From assembly GCA_028724885.1 (NCBI GenBank), contig JAQYTJ010000028.1, forward strand, positions 1 through 64,000: a stretch of DNA of 64,000 bases, in the 5' to 3' direction. Position numbers and translations under genes: made by a program. The notes below the pieces were generated by a model, which worked only from the letters and a program-made list of their open reading frames with translations, ran no database searches and was not told where the DNA came from. This stretch comes from Bacteroidales bacterium. Its GTDB lineage: Bacteria; Bacteroidota; Bacteroidia; Bacteroidales; UBA932. This document shows positions 49,501 to 55,999 of this stretch, one piece after another (within the stretch, counting starts at the first letter, position 1; each line of letters starts with the position of its first letter).

Positions 49501-49758
49501 CTCCGCACGTAAGGACTTCGGCTGATAGCCGAGCATGATGAAGTCCAACATCGACTCTGACGGAACCTGAAGCGAGAATTTGCCGTCTGCGAGGGTTGTC
49601 GTTCCAACCGATGTACTTCCATGGAGCGTCACAAACACTCCGGGAATCGGCTGTCCGTTCTCGTCCACGACTGTCCCGCTCACGCTCACGTTCTGAGCGG
49701 AGGCAAAGAGACACGTAAGCAGAAGGACTGCAGACAAAATAAATAGTTTACCTTTCAT
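46558..49758 (-). CDS. SusC/RagA-family TonB-dependent receptor
   Basis: Outer-membrane receptor of 1066 residues. Signal peptide MKGKLFILSAVLLLTCLFASA is followed by the carboxypeptidase-D regulatory-like domain (about 25-95, VSGTVVDENGQPIPGVFV) and a plug with EVVVTAMGMKRERKSIGYAS (about 105-125), then NALVGKISGARF and SVNVLKGPAATSVYGSQGGNG. This plug type pairs with SusD-like_2 proteins, as here. The barrel ends FGFTVSLVF. The gene starts only 74 bases after the SusD gene 49833-51479 ends on the same strand, with no obvious terminator between. Confidence 0.95.
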   Translation of the reverse strand: MKGKLFILSAVLLLTCLFASAQNVSVSGTVVDENGQPIPGVFVTLHGSTSVGTTTLADGKFSLQVPSESMLDFIMLGYQPKSLRAERTPMRVQLVTDSQTLNEVVVTAMGMKRERKSIGYASQEVKADELLKTRQTGLNNALVGKISGARFVGGSGANFDAGSIVLRGTTSLYDNIGAEPIYVVDGVITNKNAVNMDDVESVNVLKGPAATSVYGSQGGNGAIIITTKSAKAGESSLSVTHTTMFERANIHAKLQKLYGGGYGYDNDEMPVYHFDPATDDPGLKALDGQRYYDYGDDASWGPRFDGRPYIPWYAWDKDDPRYGQTAPWEFGLDLNKFYRTGITNTTNVAFAKAGKGYNTRISFTNMNRTGVHENSDAVRRNINIKSSFDVTEKLSVSLDWKYTFQRLHNTQTEGYGDMGSFLQEFLQWGNTNVKPEDLKANYKPRPDGTFPTWNITDPTNLQPTFHMNPYTLMNYFNKHSDYQWNVFSANIDYKVIDGLSIGGNVYGNFRTYLYEYKMPEHFHNSVSEYYQSQSRIFDLQGQIYVKYARHFFGNRLLFNAAVFGEERDYRYESLSGGTSDGLLVDQFWNLEASMGKLKAENELTKYKTQSVFGTATFSFDDTYFLDMNVRNDWTSTLHPDYNSYLYGGLSASVLLNRFIDKPWLDFWKIRASMAQLGSTIGAYQIFPIVETGTRYGTTVTMSEQARMVNPSIKPTISTSWEAGTEFSLWRGRLYGDFNYYRKNSKNQIISQTVTGASGYTGRRINAGLIRNKGVEITLGGIPVSTRDFTWDVRFNISRNRNKLVELEDNGKDDDTYRIAWMGFNGKVYNFAEEGKPIGVVRGLDFMRDEQGRMVLTDKGNGIVSPKIRLSDDHTYFGIAQPDWTGGFSTGLRYKNLSLNASLDFSIGGVLVSNTNLWLMGSGLGDITAATNPRGGNVRDPLDKNGGVYLEGVDADGKPLSGYTDGRTYYETYIGGYTNWHEATYDASYVKLRELSLTYTLPSEVLKKTRTGLKGASLSLVAQNPWLIYSAVPNIDPSETVGAFYGFLETGQVVSTRTFGFTVSLVF

Positions 49759-49832
49759 AAATGTTAAAAATTAAGTGTGGTCTTCTCGTAATATCCCCAT
49801 CCCCTTTTCAGGGAAAAGCATTTCCGTACTGC

Positions 49833-51479
49833 CTATTTAGAGGTAGGGTTTCCACCTCCGATGGCCTTGTTGTAGAGGGTCTCTCTTTCAGGGAAGACGT
49901 AAGTCCATCCGTTATTCTCGTCAACACCGATCTCGATGGCGATGGAATCGTGGATGTTGCCGCCCTTGCTGAGTCCCTTTCTGTTGATAGGAAGCTTCCA
50001 GCGCTTGTAGTCGCTGAATCCGAATCCCTCACCCCAGAGCTCGAGCTCGCGGTAGTTCCTGATGTCCTTGAGCAGGGCCTCGCCTGTGGTGGTGCAGTTG
50101 TAGGTAGTTCTGCCGGTCTCAACGTTCAACTTGTTGAGGGCCGCTTGAGCGGCGCTCTCGTTTCCGAGGTAGTAGTTTGCCTCGGCCTCGATGAGAACCA
50201 TCTCGGAGGTTCTGATGAAAGCTAAGTAGCCTACGCCAGGAGTTCCGAAAGTGTAGTACTTGAGGTGGTCTCCAAGCCTGTAGTAACCAGGTGCGTAAGG
50301 AGCGGTAAACCCTTTGACGGCCTTGCTTGCGACATAAGCCTTAATCTCTTTGTAAAGGTTCTCGTTCTTGACAACTTTCTTGTTGCTCTCAACTGTGAAT
50401 CCGAGGTAGCCCTGGCCTTTGTCAACATCCCCGTCCTTGTAGGAAGGAAACTTGTCAGTTGTCAGGAACAGAGCCTTGCGGACATCGTTGTTGTCTGTAA
50501 TCTCGTCTGTGAGTTCGGTGTTGATCCCACCGGCTCCGTTAGCTGAATTTGAAGCGTAGTAGCCGTTGCAGGAGAACATAGTTCCATAAGTCCAGTACCA
50601 CTGGTTCTCGGTCTCGTCTCCGAAACTTCCGAAGATCCACTCGCTGTTCGGCTTGCAGAAACCGTCGTTGTAAGCTTCGCCTTTCACGAGAGGGTAGCCG
50701 TCCTCGGCGAGTTTCGCTTCAGAGAGCGCCTTGGAGTAGTCCTGCCTGGTGAGGGCGGCTCTTGCATAGACAGCGTGAGCCACATTGACGTTAGGAATCC
50801 AGACATCGCCTTTCTCGCGTGTGACGCTTGTCTTGCCGAATTCGGCGATAGCCTCCTCGCAGTCGACGTAAATCTGGGCATAGACCTCGCTTTGAGTTGC
50901 TACAGGGAGGTCACCAGTTGACTCGTCGAGCCTGAGCGGAACGCCATCAGAGGATCCGTTGCCTGAGTCCGCCCAGCGTTTTGCATAGTACTGCATTAAC
51001 TTCTGGTAGCCGTAAGCTCTGAACGTCAAAGCCGCTCCCTTGACGAATGACTTCTCCTCGTCAGTGGCGGAGCTGACGCCGATCTTCGCAAGGATTGTGT
51101 TGGCCTGCCCGATGATGTTGTAGTAGTAGTACCAGGCGTAGTAGTTGTATTTTATTGACTTGTTGTTGCAGAACCCCATATTATGAACATCAGACCAACC
51201 TGAGGCGTAGGCGTTGTAGGTGTAGTTCTGGCTCGGATAGTTCTCGAAGAGTCTGATCACGGCGTTCTCTCCGCAGTCTCCCTGACCTCCCATATACTGC
51301 TGGGAACACATTGTCTGAGCGATTCCGTTCAGCGATGCGTAGGCGTTCTGGAAGTTGGTGACAGCGAGTTCCGCGCTCACGGAGTCTGTCGGAGCTGTGT
51401 CAAGATAGTCCTTCTCACATCCTGACACGATGGCCGCTCCGGCTGCGAATATACCTATTATTTTAACTAAATATTTCAT
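49833..51479 (-). CDS. SusD/RagB-family lipoprotein of the left switch arm
   Basis: Surface lipoprotein of 548 residues. The ATG at 51479 (MKYLVKIIGIFAAGAAIVSGC) is preferred over a TTG two codons earlier. Cys21 is followed by EKDYLDT. SusD helices show SFVKGAALTFRAYGYQKLMQYYAKRW and the late RNYRELELWGEGFGFSDYKRWKLP. The C-terminal part has WTYVFPERETLYNKAIGG. It is paired with SusC 51507-54689, 27 bases upstream on the same strand. In the present orientation of the invertible segment this pair is predicted to be expressed. Confidence 0.94.
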   Translation of the reverse strand: MKYLVKIIGIFAAGAAIVSGCEKDYLDTAPTDSVSAELAVTNFQNAYASLNGIAQTMCSQQYMGGQGDCGENAVIRLFENYPSQNYTYNAYASGWSDVHNMGFCNNKSIKYNYYAWYYYYNIIGQANTILAKIGVSSATDEEKSFVKGAALTFRAYGYQKLMQYYAKRWADSGNGSSDGVPLRLDESTGDLPVATQSEVYAQIYVDCEEAIAEFGKTSVTREKGDVWIPNVNVAHAVYARAALTRQDYSKALSEAKLAEDGYPLVKGEAYNDGFCKPNSEWIFGSFGDETENQWYWTYGTMFSCNGYYASNSANGAGGINTELTDEITDNNDVRKALFLTTDKFPSYKDGDVDKGQGYLGFTVESNKKVVKNENLYKEIKAYVASKAVKGFTAPYAPGYYRLGDHLKYYTFGTPGVGYLAFIRTSEMVLIEAEANYYLGNESAAQAALNKLNVETGRTTYNCTTTGEALLKDIRNYRELELWGEGFGFSDYKRWKLPINRKGLSKGGNIHDSIAIEIGVDENNGWTYVFPERETLYNKAIGGGNPTSK

Positions 51480-51506
51480 ATTCAATTATTTATTTGATGG
51501 TTTAGA

Positions 51507-54500
51507 TTAAAGATCAAGAGTTACACCAATGTTGAACACACGCGCTGTTCCGTAAGTGTCGTCTGATGATCCGGTGAAAGAGTACTGAGGGTTCATACCC
51601 TTGAGGGACGTGACGGTGACAAGGTTCTCCACGCTGGCGTTGAGGAGGATGCCCTTGACGTTAATCTTGTCAGTCAGCCTCTTAGGAATGCGGTAGCCGA
51701 GGTTAATGTTCTTCACGACGAAATAGGAAGCGTCCTGAAGCCAACGGCTGCCGGCGGCGTTGTTGAACTTGCTCCTCTCGAAATCGACGATCGGAATTCC
51801 GTTAGGATCGATCCTGTTAGCCTCTGTCATTCCTGAAGGCTGTGCAGTCCAGGACTTGAGGATGTCCTTGTGGTTCTGTCTTGCGCTGGATGCGCTGTTA
51901 GTGGACATTAGGCTGGCGTAGGAGCCATCGTAAACCTTTCCGCCGAGGCTGTAGGTGAAGAGGGCGCTAAGGGTGAAGTTCTTCCATGTGAGGGAAGTGT
52001 TGAACGAACCGTATACCCAAGGAATCGCAGAACCGCACCAGTCGCGAAGAGCGTAGTTGTAGTCGTAGGTGTAGTCCGTGCCGTTGATGGTCACAAGTTC
52101 GTTGGCTTTCTTAGCCTTCTCCTTCATCTCGGTGTCGATTTTGTAGAGTGAGTAACCGTTGGTCTGGTCAACTCCGACGAAGTTGTAGGCGTAGAACTCA
52201 TAGACTGAGTGTCCTTCCTCGTACCTGCGTATGTTGCTGACGGTAATCGGCTCGTGATTAGGGAGTGTGATGATTTTGTTCTTGAGGAATGTGGCATCAA
52301 GCCCTACGTTCCAAAGCCAGTGGCCGTTTCTGATGACATCCACGTCCGTTGAAAACTCGATGCCGCGGTTGGAAACAGAACCGATATTCTTGCTGATTGT
52401 CATATTCCAACCGTCCCCGTGAGACCAGGATCCGGCCGAGAGAGGAAGCGGAACGTCGAAGAGAAGATCCTTGGATCTCTTGTCGAAGTAGCCTAAGCTG
52501 AAGTTGACTCTGTCGAACGCGCGTCCTTCAACAGCAATGTCGATTGTCTGGGTCGTCTCCCAACTGATGTCGTCGGCGGCGAGACTCTTTTTCATAAGGG
52601 ATGTCTTTCCTCCATTCTTGTCGATTTCGTACAGAGCCTGATAGCCGTAGAAACCTACGCTGGCATCATTGCCGACCTCTCCGTAGGCGGCGCGGAGCTT
52701 GAGGGCGTCGATCTTGTCAACGTTCTCCATAAAGCTTTCCTTCTTGATGTTCCAGTTCGCTCCGACTGAGAAGAAGTTACCCCAGCGGTTGTCTGGATGG
52801 AATCTTGATGAACCGTCACGACGGAACGATGCGTCGAAGAAGTACTTCTCCGCAAAGTTGTAGCGGACGCGTGCGAGGTAGGACTCTACTCTGTAGTTGT
52901 CGTTTGAGCCTGTCGTGTAGGAATCGGTGAGGAAGTTGCCAAGGACTATGTTGCCTGGAACCGCCATATTCGTGTTCATCGAGCTTTGGTACTTGCGGAG
53001 GTAAGAGTAGTTCTCGTGACCGGCGAGAACGTCGACGTGGTGAAGTCCGAAGTCGCGTTCCCAGGTCAGCATCTCCGAAAGGGTGTAGTCGTAATAGCGG
53101 TAATGGGTGTCGGTGAAACGTCCGTTATTCGTGGCTCCGTCGCCGATTTCAGGGTTGTTGTACTTCTCTGTGGCAGTGGTGGAGTGGTTCACGATTCCCT
53201 TCACTGTGGCGGAGAATCCGTAAGGCAGGGTGACTGTGGCGAATGCTTGGCCGCCCAGCACGTTGCGGTGCGAGTTCTGTTTGTCGATTCTGAGCTCGTA
53301 GGCGACGTTTCTGTTGTCCAGATAGTCGGCTACGGTGTCATACTGCTTCTCTCCTTTGGCGTCAAGGGCGAATGAGCCGTCGGCGTTGTGGAGGTAGTAA
53401 GGGTAGATAGGTGCGGTGTATCTCGCGATGTAGAACGGATTGGCGTAGAAGCTTCCCGTAGCATTTTCGTTGAAGTTCCTCTCGGAGACTGTGGCGTGCA
53501 CGTTGACTCCGGTCTTGAACCATTTATTAGGTGTGAAGGTCGTGTTGATACGTCCTGTCATTCTCTCATAGTCGCTGGCCACGATGTAGCCCTGCTCATT
53601 GGTGTAGCCGAGGGAGGCATAAACATTGAACTTGCTGGAAGCCACGCTGCCGGACACTGAGTAGTCCTGGCGGTAGCCGGTGCGCTCTACGGCGTCGAAC
53701 CAGTTGAGGTCGTTATAGACGCTCTTTCTCTTCGCGACGAGCTTTCCGTTGGCATCGAACAAGGCGTTGTTCGCTCCATCGTAGATGTTCAGCTTGGCGT
53801 AGTCAGCGATAAGATGCTCAGTGGCGTAGGTTCCGGCCGCTGTAGCGTCAAGGTTGAGGGAACTGTGCATAGCGTAGTTCCTCATCGCTGTCCAGGAAAC
53901 CTCCATCCATTCGTCAGAATTGAGGGTCTCGTATTCAGGAAGACCACGGGTGTAAACACCTTGGTTGATCTTTACTGTGATGGAAGGCTCGGTCGAGCCT
54001 TTTCCGCTCTTGGTGGTAATGAGTACAACTCCGTTGGCGGCGCGGTTACCGTAAAGGGCGGCAGACGCGGCATCCTTCAGGACGGAGATGCTGGCGATGT
54101 CGGCAGGGTTAATCTCGGCGATGTTGCCCTCGAACGGCGCTCCATCGACAACAAACAGCGGAGTGTTGGATCCGTTGACGGAACCGAATCCTCGGATTCG
54201 GATCGTCGGCGCGGCTCCAGGCTCACCGTAAGTGTTGTTGACCTGCACGCCAGGTGCGGCTCCTTCCAAAGCTCCTGTAGCGGAGGTGGTTGTGCGGAGC
54301 TCGAGTTTCTTCTCGTCGATCTGTGAGACGGATCCAGTGATGGATTCCCTCTTCTGAGTACCATAGGCAACAACGACAGTCTCGTTGATCAAGTTGGCTT
54401 CCGTAAGCAGTGTGACTGACACGTACGGAGCTATATTCACGGTCTGAGCCTTCATTCCAAGGAAAGAGACCTCAAGCTTTGTGGCGTTGGCCGGAACATT

Positions 54501-54689
54501 GAAGAGGGAGAACTTTCCGTTGGCATCTGCGTAGGTGCCGATCGTCGTCCCAGAGACAATGATGGATGCACCGGCTACCGGGCGGCCGTCATCCGAGTTC
54601 ACTACTCCAGAGACATTCTGAGTCTGAGCCAGAGCCGTACCTATGCTGACGCACAGCCACAGAGCTAATAATAATACTTTTTTACCCAT
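51507..54689 (-). CDS. SusC-family receptor, left arm of invertible switch
   Basis: Outer-membrane receptor of 1060 residues. The start MGKKVLLLALWLCVSIGTAL is encoded partly inside the left 35-bp inverted repeat: ATG and the next codons for GKKVL lie in the repeat. A carboxypeptidase-D regulatory-like domain (about 27-100, VSGVVNSDDGRPVAGASIIV) and plug with NETVVVAYGTQKRESITGSV (about 110-130) follow, then SISVLKDAASAALYGNRAANG. The barrel ends VFNIGVTLDL. It is divergent from the SusC at 55980 and separated from it by the recombinase. Expression should depend on the orientation of the segment between the repeats. Confidence 0.95.
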   Translation of the reverse strand: MGKKVLLLALWLCVSIGTALAQTQNVSGVVNSDDGRPVAGASIIVSGTTIGTYADANGKFSLFNVPANATKLEVSFLGMKAQTVNIAPYVSVTLLTEANLINETVVVAYGTQKRESITGSVSQIDEKKLELRTTTSATGALEGAAPGVQVNNTYGEPGAAPTIRIRGFGSVNGSNTPLFVVDGAPFEGNIAEINPADIASISVLKDAASAALYGNRAANGVVLITTKSGKGSTEPSITVKINQGVYTRGLPEYETLNSDEWMEVSWTAMRNYAMHSSLNLDATAAGTYATEHLIADYAKLNIYDGANNALFDANGKLVAKRKSVYNDLNWFDAVERTGYRQDYSVSGSVASSKFNVYASLGYTNEQGYIVASDYERMTGRINTTFTPNKWFKTGVNVHATVSERNFNENATGSFYANPFYIARYTAPIYPYYLHNADGSFALDAKGEKQYDTVADYLDNRNVAYELRIDKQNSHRNVLGGQAFATVTLPYGFSATVKGIVNHSTTATEKYNNPEIGDGATNNGRFTDTHYRYYDYTLSEMLTWERDFGLHHVDVLAGHENYSYLRKYQSSMNTNMAVPGNIVLGNFLTDSYTTGSNDNYRVESYLARVRYNFAEKYFFDASFRRDGSSRFHPDNRWGNFFSVGANWNIKKESFMENVDKIDALKLRAAYGEVGNDASVGFYGYQALYEIDKNGGKTSLMKKSLAADDISWETTQTIDIAVEGRAFDRVNFSLGYFDKRSKDLLFDVPLPLSAGSWSHGDGWNMTISKNIGSVSNRGIEFSTDVDVIRNGHWLWNVGLDATFLKNKIITLPNHEPITVSNIRRYEEGHSVYEFYAYNFVGVDQTNGYSLYKIDTEMKEKAKKANELVTINGTDYTYDYNYALRDWCGSAIPWVYGSFNTSLTWKNFTLSALFTYSLGGKVYDGSYASLMSTNSASSARQNHKDILKSWTAQPSGMTEANRIDPNGIPIVDFERSKFNNAAGSRWLQDASYFVVKNINLGYRIPKRLTDKINVKGILLNASVENLVTVTSLKGMNPQYSFTGSSDDTYGTARVFNIGVTLDL

Positions 54690-54704
54690 AAGCTTAAAAC
54701 TTAA
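54670..54704 (-). repeat. Left copy of 35-bp inverted repeat
   Basis: Read on the minus strand it starts TTAAGTTTTAAGCTTATGGG and continues TAAAAAAGTATTATT. It is identical over all 35 positions to 55965-55999 on the plus strand. The ATG inside is the start codon of the left susC. It contains the 8-bp palindrome TAAGCTTA just before the ATG, a possible crossover site for the recombinase. Confidence 0.95.
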
Positions 54705-54787
54705 CTTTAAAAAACAATAAATTTCAATGATTGAGGAATCAAAGGCCTAAGCCATCAATTCTCAGGTACTAATTGAATTCCTTTTAG

Positions 54788-54818
54788 CAAAGAAAATAAT
54801 TTATTCAGAAATATACAA
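54788..54818 (-). promoter_or_regulatory. Candidate promoter of left susC
   Basis: On the minus strand TTG (54816-54818) is followed after 24 bases by TTTG (54788-54791), the spacing expected for a Bacteroidota promoter, but the TA of TAnnTTTG is missing. A second CTTTG lies at 54831-54835. The match is weak; the region as a whole is the only space long enough for a susC promoter. Confidence 0.25.
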
Positions 54819-54963
54819 GACACTTACAAGCAAAGAATAAGAAAATTATAACGTTTTATTAATATATTTTTGCTTTTGCTGATGAAACTTTAATAAAAAA
54901 TCATTATTTGTTTCACTCAATCAACAATAAAACAAAATATTCATTATTCATCATTAGAATATT

Positions 54964-55920
54964 TCAAATTTCCATGCTCCTAGCCATCTTGTCTATGCAT
55001 TTTTTCTTTTGAGCAATGTCTGGATGCACATAAAGATTCAACGTAGTGCTTATGTCAGCATGTCCAAGGATTGAGCTGATAGTCTTGTAATCGCACCCAG
55101 CCTCTATGCATCTTGTCGCAAAGCTGTGGCGGAGGCCATGAAATTTCACTTTCTGAACCCCAAGCATTTTCAGCAGGCGTAGATAGTATGCCCTGTACGA
55201 TCTGGGTTCGAGAGGCCTCTGCCCATTGGTCAGGAAATAATTATCTTCGTTAATTATTTTCTTTAAAGGCTTAAGTATTCTCAGCAAACTGCGGCTGATC
55301 GGAATGTCTCTTAAAGAAGAGACGGTTTTCGGCGTGCCGATTAGCAGTTCAGTCCTTCTCTGCCCATCCTCTATTATATATATTCTTTCAATGATCCGCC
55401 TTACATGGAATATCCCATATTCAAGATCTATGTCCTTCCATTTCAGTGCACATATTTCCCCTATCCTCATACCCGTCAAGAGACAAACGTATATTCCTAA
55501 GCTCTTTAGAGTAAAGTTCATCTCAATATAATGTAGGATTTTTTTCTGATCCTGTAGGCTCATAACAACAGGGACGTTTTTAGCTGGCGGCATCGGAAAT
55601 TTGAGGCACCATTCTGCGGGTTCCAGCACCCCGTTCCTGATGCCATATCTCTTTATCATCTTAATCACCGCAACAATGTCTTTCACGCTCTTTCTGCTAA
55701 GACCGGAAGAAATCTTCTTGAATATGAAATCTTGCACTTCCGCTTCATCGAGGCTGCGAGATGCTCCGAAAGCTGGAAGAATCTGATTCTCCAAGAGAAC
55801 GGAATATAACGCATACGTGGATCTTTTGACATACTTCTTTTTATCCTCGATCCACTCGGAGGATAATTCTTTAATAGTTTTACCGTGTAGCATGATATCG
55901 CTTTTCTGCGAAATTCGCAT
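54964..55920 (-). CDS. Tyrosine recombinase (site-specific invertase)
   Basis: Lambda-integrase-type recombinase of 318 residues. The N-terminal SAM-like DNA-binding part covers about 10-100. The catalytic residues are Arg152 (GMRIGEICALKW), Lys198 (TPKTVSSLRDIP), His261 and Arg264 (HGLRHSF), His287 (LGHADI) and the nucleophile Tyr297 (LNLYVH), all present. An alternative start at 55893 (Met10) is possible. It lies wholly between the inverted repeats and reads toward the left susC, so it would always point to whichever susC is next to the AT-rich stretch. The most likely job is inversion of its own segment. Excision of an integrative element is less likely because no other mobile genes are present. 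Confidence 0.92.
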   Translation of the reverse strand: MRISQKSDIMLHGKTIKELSSEWIEDKKKYVKRSTYALYSVLLENQILPAFGASRSLDEAEVQDFIFKKISSGLSRKSVKDIVAVIKMIKRYGIRNGVLEPAEWCLKFPMPPAKNVPVVMSLQDQKKILHYIEMNFTLKSLGIYVCLLTGMRIGEICALKWKDIDLEYGIFHVRRIIERIYIIEDGQRRTELLIGTPKTVSSLRDIPISRSLLRILKPLKKIINEDNYFLTNGQRPLEPRSYRAYYLRLLKMLGVQKVKFHGLRHSFATRCIEAGCDYKTISSILGHADISTTLNLYVHPDIAQKKKCIDKMARSMEI

Positions 55921-55964
55921 CTCTGCAGAGATATTCCAACTTAACTTGGCGATTCCATATATCC

Positions 55965-55999
55965 TTAAGTTTTAAGCTTATGGGTAAAAAAGTATTATT
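55965..55999 (+). repeat. Right copy of 35-bp inverted repeat
   Basis: Identical to the reverse complement of 54670-54704. The ATG at 55980 is the start codon of the right susC. Sequence identity stops sharply on both sides of the repeat, which argues for maintenance by recombination rather than for general similarity of the two genes. Confidence 0.95.

Larger units (their letters stand above)
54705..55964. mobile_element. Invertible DNA segment with recombinase
   Basis: The 1260 bases between the perfect 35-bp inverted repeats hold one tyrosine recombinase gene and an AT-rich 259-base stretch (54705-54963). Site-specific inversion would exchange which susC has this stretch upstream. In the orientation read, the stretch adjoins the left susC, while only about 45 bases lie between the recombinase start and the right repeat. 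Inversion is inferred from structure; DNA of the two states is not visible in one sequence. Confidence 0.8.

Noticed and set aside
54964..55920. Recombinase as integrase of an integrative element
   Set aside because: No other mobile genes, no adjacent tRNA and no direct-repeat att sites were seen; the gene sits exactly between inverted repeats, which points to inversion.
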